DNA from: Ancylobacter dichloromethanicus
GTDB taxonomy: Bacteria; Pseudomonadota; Alphaproteobacteria; Rhizobiales; Xanthobacteraceae
NCBI RefSeq assembly: GCF_018390645.1
Contig: NZ_JAHBGC010000038.1
Coordinates: 77,879 to 141,878, forward strand
Length of the DNA stretch: 64,000 bases
Reading direction: 5' to 3'
Below the pieces are notes generated by a model. That model had not been told where the DNA came from. It did no database searches and was given only the letters and a program-made list of their open reading frames with translations. The first letter of the stretch is position 1; every line of letters begins with the position of its first letter. Both the position numbers and the translations under genes were made by a program. Of this stretch, positions 35,354 to 43,902 are shown in pieces.

Positions 35354-35595
35354 GGAATGAACCGGGGAAGGCCGCACGCCGCCGGGGCCTGCACCGGCAG
35401 ACCTAGCCCCGCCCTTGAAGGCCGTCAACACGGCTGGCGATGGATGGGCCCGATCCATCGATTTTGGCGAACGTGGCTATTCGCAAAACGCGTTTGCACA
35501 AAGAGGTCGCGCACGCCACATTCGCCTCAACTCCCTGCCTGGCGCCGCGCCGGGCGCCACCCTTTTGCGCCGCTGCGGTGGCGGGACCTTGGATC

Positions 35596-36525
35596 ATGGA
35601 CAAGTCCGTCTCAGCGGCCGCGCTCGGCGGCATCGCCGGTCCTTCGCTTACCGACCGCCTCGTCGGTGCCGGCTGCGCCCTGCTCGCGGTCGCGATCTGG
35701 GGCGGCTGGATCGTCTCGACGCGGCACGCCGTGCACGGCCACCTGCCGCCGATGACGGTCGGCTGGCTGCGTTTCGTCGTTCCGGCGGTGGTGCTGGCGC
35801 CGGCATGGATACGAATCGGCCTGTGGCCCAGGCGGAACTTCGTGCCCTTCCTGCTCTGTTTTTTCGGCGCTGGCGTGTTCTTCTTCCTTGATGTGGCGAA
35901 TGCGATGCGTTTCGTCCCGGCGGCGGATGTGGGGCCGCTTCTGCCGGGCACCATGCCGCTGATCGTTGCCGCCATCTCGGTGCTGGTGTTCCGCGAGCGG
36001 CTGGGCACGGCGCGGGCGATCGGCTTTTCGGCGATCGCCCTCGGCGTGGTGACGCTGGGAAGCCGTGGGCTGCTCTATCCCGAGGATGGAGCCTGGCGCG
36101 GGCACGGGCTGCTGCTGATCGGCGCGTGCATGTGGTCCTGCTACACGCTCGCCTTCCGTCGGACCGGCATGAAGGCAACCGAGACGGTCGGGCTGGTGGG
36201 CCTGTGGTCCACCGCGGTGCTCACGCCCTATGGCCTGCCCGGCGTGGTGGACGCGGTGGCGAACGGCTATGGCCGCGAAGTGCTGATCCAGCTTTTGGTT
36301 CAGGGGGTGCTTTCCGGTGTCGTCGCACTGGTGGCTTTCGGCGTCGCGATCGAGCGGCTTGGCTCGTCGCGCGCCGCCGCCTTCACCGGGCTGGTGCCGG
36401 CGCTGGCGGCGTTGATCGCCGTGCCGGTGCTCGGCGAGCACCCCGACACCGCCGCCATCGTGGGCGTCGTGGCGACCGGAATCGGCGTGACGCTGGCGAG
36501 TGGCGCTCTCGGCGGGCGGCGGTAG
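35596..36525 (+). CDS. DMT-superfamily (EamA) transporter
   Basis: A 309-residue membrane protein with ten predicted helices in two EamA repeats. Marks include LLAVAIWGGWIVSTRHAVH in helix 1, PLLPGTMPLIVAAISVLVFRE near helix 4 and SSRAAAFTGLVPALAALIAV in the second repeat. Substrates of the family are mostly metabolites or amino acids; this one is unknown. The ATG at 35596 was chosen because helix 1 follows at a normal distance; the frame is open to 35440. It is convergent with the LysR gene. Confidence 0.87.
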   Translation: MDKSVSAAALGGIAGPSLTDRLVGAGCALLAVAIWGGWIVSTRHAVHGHLPPMTVGWLRFVVPAVVLAPAWIRIGLWPRRNFVPFLLCFFGAGVFFFLDVANAMRFVPAADVGPLLPGTMPLIVAAISVLVFRERLGTARAIGFSAIALGVVTLGSRGLLYPEDGAWRGHGLLLIGACMWSCYTLAFRRTGMKATETVGLVGLWSTAVLTPYGLPGVVDAVANGYGREVLIQLLVQGVLSGVVALVAFGVAIERLGSSRAAAFTGLVPALAALIAVPVLGEHPDTAAIVGVVATGIGVTLASGALGGRR

Positions 36526-36561
36526 AACCCGCGCCGGACCGGGGGAAGCGACAGGTTCGAC

Positions 36562-37461
36562 TCAGGCGCCGGCCTTGTGGCGCGCCCGCACGAAATCGAC
36601 AAAGGCCCGCAGCGCGGCGGGCATGTGCCGGCGGCTCGGGTAGTAGAGGAACGCTCCCTCGAAGGGTGGGCACCAGTCCTCCAGCAGCAAGACGAGGTCG
36701 CCGCTGGCCACCAGCGGGGCCGCGAAGCTGGTGAAATTCATCACGATGCCGATGCCGTCGACCGCGGCGGCGAGTTGCACATCCGGGCTGTTGCTGATCA
36801 GCGGGCCGCGCGGCTGGATCTTGAGCGCGTGCCCGTCCCTCTCGAATTCCCAGGGCAGCACCGCGCCGCTGGCGAAGCGGTGGCAGATACAGCGGTGGTG
36901 CAGCAGGTCCTCCGGCGCCGCCGGCGCCCCGTGGCGGGCGAGATAGGCGGGAGCGGCGTAGACGCCGTAGCGCTGCGGCGGGCCGAGCGGCACCGCGATC
37001 ATGTCCTGCGCCAGGCTCTCGCCATAGCGCGCGCCGGCGTCGAAGCCGGCCTCGACCACGTCCACCAGCCGCTCGTCCTGGTGGACCTCGACCGTCAGCC
37101 CCGGATAGGCGGCGAGAAATTCCGCCAGCATCGGCGCCAGCACCAGCCGGGCGACGGGGGCGGGAACGTTGAGCCGCAGCGTGCCGGTGGGGGTGTCGCG
37201 GAACCGGTTGACCTCGTCGAGCGCCTCGCCGAGTTCCGCCAGCATCGGGGTCAGGCGTTCCAGCAGGCGGGCGCCGGGTTCGGTGAGCGTGACGCTGCGT
37301 GTGGTGCGGTTCAGCAGCCTCACGCCGAGTTGCGTCTCCAGCCGCCGCACCGCCTCGCTCAGAGTCGAGGCCGAGACGCCCCTCTCCAGCGCGGCGCGGC
37401 GGAAACTGCGATGGCGTGCCACGCCGACGAAGGAATCGAGCAGGGAGAGATCAGTCGACAT
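36562..37461 (-). CDS. LysR-family transcriptional regulator
   Basis: A 299-residue regulator. The N-terminal winged helix-turn-helix (about 1-62) has DSFVGVARHRSFRRAALERG and VSASTLSEAVRRLETQLGVR, then LLNRTTRSVTLTEPG. The C-terminal effector domain (about 90-295) is periplasmic-binding-like. It is divergently transcribed from the aldo-keto reductase with a 142-base gap, the usual arrangement in which a LysR protein controls its neighbour. The effector is unknown. The ATG at 37461 starts MSTDLSLLDSF. Confidence 0.9.
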   Translation of the reverse strand: MSTDLSLLDSFVGVARHRSFRRAALERGVSASTLSEAVRRLETQLGVRLLNRTTRSVTLTEPGARLLERLTPMLAELGEALDEVNRFRDTPTGTLRLNVPAPVARLVLAPMLAEFLAAYPGLTVEVHQDERLVDVVEAGFDAGARYGESLAQDMIAVPLGPPQRYGVYAAPAYLARHGAPAAPEDLLHHRCICHRFASGAVLPWEFERDGHALKIQPRGPLISNSPDVQLAAAVDGIGIVMNFTSFAAPLVASGDLVLLLEDWCPPFEGAFLYYPSRRHMPAALRAFVDFVRARHKAGA

Positions 37462-37540
37462 TGTACGCAATTCCGAACGGCCTATTCAGGTCCGTCTATA
37501 TTATCGAACGCTGAACCCTGCGTCATATGTGCGCCACCCC

Positions 37541-37583
37541 ACCGGCGATGCCGGCTGGCGCAAAGAAGACCGGCGATGCCGGC
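37541..37583. repeat. 15-bp direct repeat in the aldo-keto reductase leader
   Basis: ACCGGCGATGCCGGC occurs at 37541-37555 and again at 37569-37583. Similarity continues into the following bases, giving a 28-base tandem unit just upstream of the ribosome site of the aldo-keto reductase. Each copy contains the inverted repeat CCGGC-GAT-GCCGG. It could be a LysR or other operator. Confidence 0.55.
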
Positions 37584-37603
37584 AGACGCAATGGAGAACA
37601 GCC

Positions 37604-38608
37604 ATGACGCTTTCACGCAGCCGGCTCGGCACCGCCGGCCCGGAGGTTTCCGCCCTCGGCCTCGGCGCCATGGGCATGTCCGGCGTGTACGGCCCCTCGG
37701 ACCGCGAGGAGAGCCTCGCCACGCTCCATGCCGCGCTCGACGCCGGCATGACGCTGATCGACACCGGCGATTTCTACGGCATGGGCCACAATGAGATGCT
37801 GATCGGCGAGGCGCTGCGCGGCGTGCCGCGCGAGGCCTACCAGCTCAGCGTCAAGTTCGGCGCCCTGCGCGACCCGGCCGGCGGCTGGAGCGGCTATGAC
37901 CTGCGCCCGGCGAGTATCCGCAACATGCTGGCGCAGTCGCTGCAGAAGCTGCGGGTCGATGTCATCGATATCTACCGTCCCTCGCGCCTGCCGCCCGGCA
38001 CCGATGTGGAGGAGGTGATCGGCACCCTCGCCGACATGGTCAAGGCCGGCTACATCCGCCATATCGGGCTTTCGGAAGTGGGCGTCGATACTATCCGCCG
38101 GGCGGTGGCCGTCCATCCGGTGAGCGACCTGCAGATCGAATACTCGCTCATCTCGCGCGGCGTCGAGGACGAGATACTCCCCGCGCTGCGCGAACTCGGC
38201 ATCGGCGTCACGGCCTATGGGGTGCTCTCGCGCGGCCTGATCAGCGGCCATTGGAGCGGCACCCGGGGCCAGGGCGACTTCCGCAGCCTGGGCCCGCGCT
38301 TCCAGGACGGCAATGTCGACGCCAATCTCGCGCTGGTGGAGGCGCTGCGGCAGGTGGCGGCCGGGCGCGGCATCACGGTGGCGCAGGCCGCCATCGCCTG
38401 GGTGGCGGCGCAGGGCGCGGATATCGTGCCGCTGGTGGGCGCGCGCCGCCGCGACCGGCTCGCCGAGGCGCTGGGCGCGGCGCAGGTGCGCCTGGCCCAT
38501 GACGACCTCGCCGCCATCGAGGCGGCGGTGCCGAAAGGCGCGGCGGCGGGCGAACGCTACCCGTCCTTCGCCATGCACGATCTCGACAGCGAACGCACGT
38601 CCGCCTGA
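37604..38608 (+). CDS. Aldo/keto reductase (pyridoxal-reductase-like subfamily)
   Basis: A 334-residue TIM-barrel NADPH reductase. The start is [20 protein letters not shown]; the catalytic Asp and Tyr are in [16 protein letters not shown] and the Lys in LSVKFGAL. The usual catalytic His position reads [11 protein letters not shown], without histidine, a feature I associate with the pyridoxal-reductase-like subgroup. The cofactor end has [18 protein letters not shown]. The substrate is unproven. The ATG at 37604 has GGAG at 37593. It is divergent from a LysR gene. Confidence 0.88.
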   Translation: MTLSRSRLGTAGPEVSALGLGAMGMSGVYGPSDREESLATLHAALDAGMTLIDTGDFYGMGHNEMLIGEALRGVPREAYQLSVKFGALRDPAGGWSGYDLRPASIRNMLAQSLQKLRVDVIDIYRPSRLPPGTDVEEVIGTLADMVKAGYIRHIGLSEVGVDTIRRAVAVHPVSDLQIEYSLISRGVEDEILPALRELGIGVTAYGVLSRGLISGHWSGTRGQGDFRSLGPRFQDGNVDANLALVEALRQVAAGRGITVAQAAIAWVAAQGADIVPLVGARRRDRLAEALGAAQVRLAHDDLAAIEAAVPKGAAAGERYPSFAMHDLDSERTSA

Positions 38609-38697
38609 CGGGCGAGGGCGCCGGCCGCCCGGCGCGTAGACGCTTCGTTCACCATGATCGGCGTCCCGGCCCGGCCGGGGCGCCGTGTCGCGCGTGG

Positions 38698-38737
38698 CCC
38701 CTAGGCGTTCGTCCTTTGTTCGGGTACGCCCTAGGGG
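38698..38737 (+). promoter_or_regulatory. Inverted repeat abutting the ruvC start codon
   Basis: CCCCTAGG (38698-38705) and CCTAGGGG (38730-38737) can pair, with the right arm touching the ruvC ATG at 38738. In RNA the hairpin would mask the initiation region. It could equally be a protein-binding site. Confidence 0.45.
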
Positions 38738-39277
38738 ATGGCGCCGTCTCCGATTCGCATCCTCGGGCTCGATCCGGGCCTCCGCCGTACCGGCTGGGGG
38801 GTGATCGAGGCTGCCGGCACGCGGCTCGCGTTCATTGCCTGCGGCACGGTGATGCCGCCGGAGGAGGGCGGGCTCGCCGAGCGCCTGGCCTGCCTGCACA
38901 CCGAGCTGATGCAGGTGCTGCGCACCTACGCCCCGGACGAGGCGGCGGTGGAGGAGACCTTCGTCAACGTCAACCCGGCCTCGACGCTCAAGCTCGGCCA
39001 GGCGCGCGGCGTGGTGATGCTGACCCCGGCGCTGGCGGGGGTGCCGGTTTCCGAATATGCCGCGCTGCTGGTCAAGAAGACCGTGGTCGGCGCCGGCCGG
39101 GCCGAGAAGGCGCAGATCCGCCTGATGATGAAGATTCTGCTTCCGCAGGCCGATTTCCGGACCGACGACGCCGCCGACGCGCTTGCGGTTGCCGTCACCC
39201 ATGCGCAGCATCGGGGCATGGCGGCGATGAAGGCGCAGATGGCGGCGCGGGTGGCGACAAAGGTGGCGGCGCGATGA
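38738..39277 (+). CDS. ruvC: RuvC, Holliday junction resolvase
   Basis: A 179-residue endonuclease that cuts Holliday junctions as a dimer. Catalytic acidic residues are in [14 protein letters not shown] (Asp), [20 protein letters not shown] (Glu) and [16 protein letters not shown] (paired Asp). The ATG at 38738 is directly preceded by GGGG, an unusual initiation context. Its stop overlaps the ruvA start by four bases (ATGA), so ruvCAB is one translationally coupled operon. Confidence 0.96.
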   Translation: MAPSPIRILGLDPGLRRTGWGVIEAAGTRLAFIACGTVMPPEEGGLAERLACLHTELMQVLRTYAPDEAAVEETFVNVNPASTLKLGQARGVVMLTPALAGVPVSEYAALLVKKTVVGAGRAEKAQIRLMMKILLPQADFRTDDAADALAVAVTHAQHRGMAAMKAQMAARVATKVAAR

Positions 39278-39891
39278 TCGGCAAGCTGAAGGGCCTCGTC
39301 GACTCCTATGGCGACGACCATGTGATCCTCGACGTGCAGGGGGTCGGCTATCTCGTGCACTGCTCGGCACGCACGCTGCAGGCGCTGCCGGGCGCGGGCG
39401 AGGTGGCGGTGCTGTTCATCGAGACCCTCGTGCGCGAGGACATGATCCGGCTCTACGGTTTCGCCTCGCCGGCGGAGAAAAGCTGGTTCCTGCTGCTGCA
39501 GAACGTGCAGGGGGTCGGCTCCAAGGTCGCGCTGAACGTGCTCTCGACGCTCTCTCCCTCCGAACTCGCCAATGCGGTGGCGCTGGGTGACCGGGCGATG
39601 GTGGCGCGGGCCAATGGCGTCGGGCCGAAGGTGGCCGCGCGCATCGTCGCCGAACTGAAGGACAAGGCGCCCGGCTTTTCCAGCGTCGACCCGGCGGTGG
39701 CCGGCCTCGCGGCGCAGATCGAGGACCGGCAGGCCCCCGGCCCGGTGGCGGACGCGGTCTCGGCGCTGGTCAATCTCGGCTATGCGCAGATCCAGGCCAG
39801 CGCCGCGGTGGCGGCGGCGTTCCGCGAGGCGGGTGAGGAGGCCGATACCGCCCGGCTGATCCGCCTCGGCCTGAAGGAACTGGCGAGGTGA
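39274..39891 (+). CDS. ruvA: RuvA, Holliday junction-binding subunit
   Basis: A 205-residue protein that tetramerises on Holliday junctions and loads RuvB. The start [40 protein letters not shown], the helix-hairpin-helix regions [13 protein letters not shown] and [19 protein letters not shown], and the C-terminal RuvB-binding domain (about 155-205) are all present. It overlaps ruvC at the 5' end and ruvB at the 3' end (GTGA). Confidence 0.96.
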   Translation: MIGKLKGLVDSYGDDHVILDVQGVGYLVHCSARTLQALPGAGEVAVLFIETLVREDMIRLYGFASPAEKSWFLLLQNVQGVGSKVALNVLSTLSPSELANAVALGDRAMVARANGVGPKVAARIVAELKDKAPGFSSVDPAVAGLAAQIEDRQAPGPVADAVSALVNLGYAQIQASAAVAAAFREAGEEADTARLIRLGLKELAR

Positions 39892-40925
39892 GCGAGACCC
39901 GCCTCATCGCTCCCGACAAGCGCGAGGAAGACCTCGCGGAGGCCTCGCTGCGCCCGCAGAACCTCGCCGAATTTGTCGGGCAGGAGCAGGCGCGGGCCAA
40001 TCTCGACATCTTCATCAAGGCGGCCAAGGCGCGTGGCGAGGCGCTGGACCATGTGCTGTTCGTCGGCCCGCCGGGGCTCGGCAAGACCACGCTGGCGCAG
40101 ATCGTGGCGCGCGAACTGGGCGTCGGCTTCCGCTCCACCTCCGGCCCGGTGATCGCCAAGGCGGGCGACCTCGCGGCGCTGCTGACCAATCTCGAAGAGC
40201 GCGACGTGCTGTTCATCGACGAGATTCACCGGCTCAACCCGGCGGTGGAGGAAATCCTCTACCCGGCGATGGAGGATTACGAACTCGACCTGATCATCGG
40301 CGAGGGGCCGGCGGCGCGCTCGGTGAAGATTTCGCTGTCGAAGTTCACCCTTGTCGGCGCGACCACGCGATCGGGACTGCTGACCACGCCGCTGCGCGAC
40401 CGTTTCGGCATCCCGATCCGGCTGAATTTCTACACGGTGGAGGAACTGGAACTGGTGGTGACGCGCGGGGCGCGGGTGATGGGCATCCCCATCGCCCGGG
40501 ACGGGGCCCGCGAGATCGCCCGCCGGGCACGGGGCACGCCGCGCATTGCCGGCCGGCTGCTGCGCCGGGTGCGCGACTTCACGCTGGTGGCGGGCAAGGA
40601 GATCATCGACCGCGCCGCCGCCGACCATGCGCTGCTGGCGCTGGAAGTGGACGGGCTGGGCCTCGACCAGATGGACCGGCGCTATCTCAGCGTGGTCGCG
40701 CATAATTATGGCGGCGGCCCGGTGGGGGTGGAGACCATCGCCGCCGCGCTGTCCGAGCCGCGCGACGCCATCGAGGAAATCATCGAGCCCTATCTGGTGC
40801 AGCAGGGCTTTCTCCAACGCACCCCGCGCGGGCGGGTGCTGACCGCGCACGCCTTCAAGCATCTCGGCCTCGCCGCGCCGACCAGCGTCAACCAGATGCC
40901 GCTGTTCGACGAGGGCGGGGAGTGA
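39888..40925 (+). CDS. ruvB: RuvB, branch-migration helicase
   Basis: A 345-residue AAA+ motor. Marks are [20 protein letters not shown], Walker [13 protein letters not shown], Walker [16 protein letters not shown], sensor [21 protein letters not shown] and C-terminal [19 protein letters not shown]. The start is GTG at 39888, overlapping the ruvA stop. It is the last gene of ruvCAB; a TetR gene follows 57 bases later. Confidence 0.97.
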   Translation: MSETRLIAPDKREEDLAEASLRPQNLAEFVGQEQARANLDIFIKAAKARGEALDHVLFVGPPGLGKTTLAQIVARELGVGFRSTSGPVIAKAGDLAALLTNLEERDVLFIDEIHRLNPAVEEILYPAMEDYELDLIIGEGPAARSVKISLSKFTLVGATTRSGLLTTPLRDRFGIPIRLNFYTVEELELVVTRGARVMGIPIARDGAREIARRARGTPRIAGRLLRRVRDFTLVAGKEIIDRAAADHALLALEVDGLGLDQMDRRYLSVVAHNYGGGPVGVETIAAALSEPRDAIEEIIEPYLVQQGFLQRTPRGRVLTAHAFKHLGLAAPTSVNQMPLFDEGGE

Positions 40926-40982
40926 GCCCGTGCGTGCCGCGGCCATCGACGCGGCCCCCGGCGTGATGTAAGTCCCCTTCAC

Positions 40983-41618
40983 ATGAGCTGGTCCCGGAAC
41001 GGCGGAGAATCGCGCGGCTATCATCACGGCAACCTGCGGGAAGCCCTGATGAAGGCGGCGCTCGAACTGATCGCGGAGAAGGGCACTGCCGGAGCCACCT
41101 TCGCCGAGGCGGCGCGCCGCGCCGGCGTCTCGCCCGCCGCGCCCTACCGGCATTTCCGCGACCGTGACGAATTGCTGGCGGCGGTGGCGGCGGACAGCTT
41201 CGAGCGCTTCGCCAAGGCGCTGGAGACCGGCTGGAACGAGGGCCGGCCGACCCCCGCGGAAGCCTATGAGAGGCTCGGTCGCGCCTATCTCGCCTTCGCC
41301 CGCCAGCACCCGGCGGACTATGTCGCCATGTTCGAATCCGGGCTGCGCAGCGAGGCCTTTCCCGCGCTCGACCAGGCCAGCCAGCGCGCCTTCGGCGTGC
41401 TGCGCGAGGCGGCGGATGCGCTGGTTGCCTCGATGCCGGCCGCGGCGCGTCCGCCGGCGCTGATGGTGGCGCTGCATACCTGGGCGCTGGCGCATGGCGT
41501 GGCCTCGCTGTTCGGCCGCGCCGATGGCGCCCGCCGCAAGCTGCCGATGGAGCCGGACGATCTGCTTGAGGCCGCCTTCCTGGTCTATCTCAAGGGCCTT
41601 GGCGCCCCCGCCAGCTGA
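40983..41618 (+). CDS. TetR-family transcriptional regulator
   Basis: A 211-residue regulator. The DNA-binding domain (about 12-60) reads [40 protein letters not shown] and HFRDRDELLAAVA. The C-terminal domain resembles TetR_C_33/WHG-type members with FESGLRSEAFPALDQASQRAF. The ligand and targets are unknown. It follows ruvB by 57 bases and may share its transcript. Confidence 0.88.
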   Translation: MSWSRNGGESRGYHHGNLREALMKAALELIAEKGTAGATFAEAARRAGVSPAAPYRHFRDRDELLAAVAADSFERFAKALETGWNEGRPTPAEAYERLGRAYLAFARQHPADYVAMFESGLRSEAFPALDQASQRAFGVLREAADALVASMPAAARPPALMVALHTWALAHGVASLFGRADGARRKLPMEPDDLLEAAFLVYLKGLGAPAS

Positions 41619-41667
41619 GGCGCCGCCGCGCTCGCACCCCCGCCTTTCGATTTTCATGCGGAGATTC

Positions 41668-41696
41668 TTGACAAGGCGCAGGGCTGTGCCTACCTA
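41668..41696 (+). promoter_or_regulatory. Putative promoter of the DUF2852 gene
   Basis: Perfect TTGACA at 41668-41673, then 17 bases, then TACCTA at 41691-41696. The surrounding AT-rich leader (to about 41720) supports a promoter. Its position argues for a downstream start (41770) rather than the in-frame ATG at 41656. Confidence 0.55.
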
Positions 41697-41769
41697 TGTA
41701 AATGTGATTAACATTAACCCGAGCGGCCACGTGACCGGTCGCGACGGTCTACCCAGGAGCGGTACGCCC

Positions 41770-42186
41770 ATGGAGCTCGCACAGAAGCTCGACGCATATG
41801 GCAAGCCGGCCTGGATCGCGCTCACGGTACTGGGCTTCATGGCCTGGTGGCCTCTGGGTCTTGCGGTCCTGGCCTTCACGATAGGGAGTGGACGGATGTT
41901 TTGTGGTGGCAGGCGCGGCTTCGGCCGCTGGCAGAACGAGGGCGCCGAGGCGGTCCGCAATTTCGGCAGCCGGTTCGGCGGCGGTTTCCCCTCCAGCGGC
42001 AACCGCGCCTTCGACGAATACCGTCAGGAGACGCTGCGCCGGCTCGAAGACGAGCAGAAGGATTTCCGCTCCTTCCTCGACCGGCTGCGGCAGGCCAAGG
42101 ACAAGGCAGAGTTCGACCAGTTCATGGCCGACCGCCGCAACCGCCCGGCCGAACCTTCGGCGCCGGTGGGCGAGGGGCAGGGCTGA
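41770..42186 (+). CDS. DUF2852 membrane protein
   Basis: A 138-residue protein with one clear N-terminal helix (WIALTVLGFMAWWPLGLAVLAFTIG, about residues 14-38), a Gly/Phe-rich middle, and the conserved C-terminal SSGNRAFDEYRQETLRRLEDEQKDF with FRSFLDRLRQAKDKAEFDQFM, the DUF2852 hallmark in Hyphomicrobiales. Function is unknown. The ATG at 41770 was chosen because the promoter-like sequence lies just upstream. A terminator follows. Confidence 0.85.
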   Translation: MELAQKLDAYGKPAWIALTVLGFMAWWPLGLAVLAFTIGSGRMFCGGRRGFGRWQNEGAEAVRNFGSRFGGGFPSSGNRAFDEYRQETLRRLEDEQKDFRSFLDRLRQAKDKAEFDQFMADRRNRPAEPSAPVGEGQG

Positions 42187-42209
42187 GGCTCGGCTCATCG
42201 ATTAAAGGG

Positions 42210-42245
42210 CCGCGCTCCTCACCCGAGGGGCGCGGTTCTTTTTTT
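42210..42245 (+). terminator. Rho-independent terminator after the DUF2852 gene
   Basis: CCGCGCTCC (42210-42218) pairs with GGGGCGCGG (42227-42235), allowing one G-U pair, followed by a long T-run. It separates DUF2852 from the tol block. Confidence 0.87.
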
Positions 42246-42273
42246 CCGCCGCGCCCTCGGCTATGAGGGCGGC

Positions 42274-42798
42274 ATGAACGAGCGCTCCGATCCCCTTTCC
42301 CCCCAGCCTTTCTCGCCCGAAGCCCTCCGGGCCGACCCGTTCCTGCATCTGGCGGGAAAGCTGGTGCCGGGCGGGCATGTGCTCCCCGTTCGGGTCTATT
42401 ATGAGGACACGGATTTCTCCGGCATCGTCTACCACGCCAACTACCTGAAATTCATGGAGCGCGCCCGTTCCGATCATCTGCGCCTGGTCGGCGTGGTGCA
42501 GGGCGAGCTTTTCGGCGAGGCTCTGGCCGAGGCGCCGGGCTTCGCCTTCGTGGTGCGCTCGATGGAACTGCAATTCGTCCGCCCGGCCCGTATCGACGAC
42601 GTGCTGGAAGTGCACACCAGCCCGATCGAGGTCGCCGGTGCCTCCATCACCCTGTCGCAGAAGGTGAAGCGCGGCGAGGACCTCATCGTCGAGGGCAAGG
42701 TGAAGGTCGCCTTCGTCGCCCAGGGCCGCGCCCGCCGCATTCCCGACGCGCTGCGTGCCGCGATGAAGGCGGCGCTGGAGGAGGCGCCGCAGCCCTGA
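42274..42798 (+). CDS. ybgC: YbgC, tol-pal-associated acyl-CoA thioesterase
   Basis: A 174-residue hot-dog-fold thioesterase. The catalytic motif VRVYYEDTDFSGIVYHANYL at about residue 40 has the key Asp, followed by FMERARSDHLRLVG. An N-terminal tail of about 35 residues is longer than in E. coli. YbgC hydrolyses acyl-CoA thioesters and interacts with phospholipid enzymes. It leads the Tol-Pal block but is 251 bases from tolQ, so tolQ may have its own promoter. Confidence 0.93.
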   Translation: MNERSDPLSPQPFSPEALRADPFLHLAGKLVPGGHVLPVRVYYEDTDFSGIVYHANYLKFMERARSDHLRLVGVVQGELFGEALAEAPGFAFVVRSMELQFVRPARIDDVLEVHTSPIEVAGASITLSQKVKRGEDLIVEGKVKVAFVAQGRARRIPDALRAAMKAALEEAPQP

Positions 42799-42850
42799 TG
42801 GCGCGGTGGAGGTGCCGAGGCACCCTTATTCCTGTTGCGATGCGGCAACG

Positions 42851-42865
42851 CTAACCCGGCATTAA
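42851..42865 (+). promoter_or_regulatory. CtrA-box-like site upstream of tolQ
   Basis: CTAA-N7-TTAA (42851-42854 and 42862-42865) matches the spacing of the alphaproteobacterial CtrA motif TTAA-N7-TTAA with one mismatch. It is 185 bases before tolQ. Such a match can arise by chance, though it is rarer in GC-rich DNA. Confidence 0.35.
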
Positions 42866-43049
42866 CCCTAATGCGCTGTTGTAGGGCGCGGCTGCGCGAG
42901 CGGTCCGGCGTCGATCGCCCAAGTTTGGACAGACTCGGTCGGTTGATGGCGGACGCGTCCCCTTCGACAGCCAAGCAGGGCATTCGCTGCTGACGGCAGC
43001 TGATGCACGGCGGCGGTGCGACCCCTAGTGATCTGGCAGGAATGGCCTA

Positions 43050-43898
43050 ATGACGCTGAAGAAGCTTCTACTCGCGGTGATGCTGCTGCTGGCGGCACCG
43101 GCGTCGTTCGCTCTCGCCCAGAACGCGCCGGCGCCGGTGACCGGCGCGCCGACGGCGCAGGTCGAAGGCCAGGCGGTGGCCGCGCCCAATGGCGCGATCG
43201 CCGCGCCCGCAGGCGCCGGCTTGGGCAGCGCCGACCTGTCGCTGATCGGTCTTTTCCTTCAGGCACACTTCATCGTGAAGCTGGTGATGGCCGGTCTCGT
43301 GCTGGCCTCGGTCTGGGTGTGGGCGATCATCATCGACAAGACCATCCTGTTCACCCGCATGAAGCGGCAAATGGATCGCTTCGAGACCACCTTCTGGTCC
43401 GGGCAGAGCCTGGAGGAACTGTACCGCTCGCTGTCGTCGCGGCAGAATCACGCCATGGCGGCGATCTTCGTGGCGGCAATGCGCGAGTGGAAACGCTCCT
43501 ATGAAGGGGGCGCGCGCTCGCTTGCCGGCCTGACCCAGCGGCTGGACAAGGTGATGAACGTCACCATCGCCCGCGAGGTGGAGCGGCTGGAGAACCGGCT
43601 GTTGGTGCTGGCCACGGTGGGTTCGGCCGGCCCGTTCATCGGCCTGTTCGGCACGGTATGGGGCATCATGACCAGCTTCCAGTCGATCGCGGCGTCGAAG
43701 AACACCAGCCTCGCGGTGGTGGCACCGGGCATCGCGGAAGCCCTTTTCGCGACGGCAATCGGCCTCATCGCCGCCATTCCCGCGACGATTTTCTATAACA
43801 AGTTCGTTTCGCAGGTGAACCGGCAGGCGGCGCGGCTGGAAGGCTTCGCCGACGAGTTCTCCGCCATCTTGTCGCGCCAGATCGACGAACGGGGCTGA
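43050..43898 (+). CDS. tolQ: TolQ, with signal-peptide-like N-terminal extension
   Basis: A 282-residue inner-membrane proton-channel subunit of the Tol-Pal machine. Classic TolQ is about 230 residues; here residues 1-24 look like a cleavable signal (KKLLLAVMLLLAAPASFALAQ) followed by an Ala/Pro/Gly linker to about 60. Helix 1 follows (FIVKLVMAGLVLASVWVWAI). The core has VATVGSAGPFIGLFGTVWGIM and PGIAEALFATAIGLIAAIPA, the two pore helices. ATG at 43050. tolR starts 4 bases after its stop. A similar extension is known in some ExbB proteins, but the tolR-tolA-tolB-pal context makes it TolQ. Confidence 0.93.
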   Translation: MTLKKLLLAVMLLLAAPASFALAQNAPAPVTGAPTAQVEGQAVAAPNGAIAAPAGAGLGSADLSLIGLFLQAHFIVKLVMAGLVLASVWVWAIIIDKTILFTRMKRQMDRFETTFWSGQSLEELYRSLSSRQNHAMAAIFVAAMREWKRSYEGGARSLAGLTQRLDKVMNVTIAREVERLENRLLVLATVGSAGPFIGLFGTVWGIMTSFQSIAASKNTSLAVVAPGIAEALFATAIGLIAAIPATIFYNKFVSQVNRQAARLEGFADEFSAILSRQIDERG

Positions 43899-43902
43899 TC
43901 GA

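Noticed and set aside
36545..36570. GGTTCGACTC resembling a tRNA T-loop
   Set aside because: It lies at the 3' end of the LysR gene, and no acceptor, D or anticodon stems can be formed around it. No tRNA was found elsewhere in the window.
41656..41769. Upstream start for the DUF2852 protein (MRRFLTRRR...)
   Set aside because: The segment overlaps a TTGACA/TACCTA promoter-like pair and an AT-rich leader, and the added residues are not family-like; the ATG at 41770 is better.
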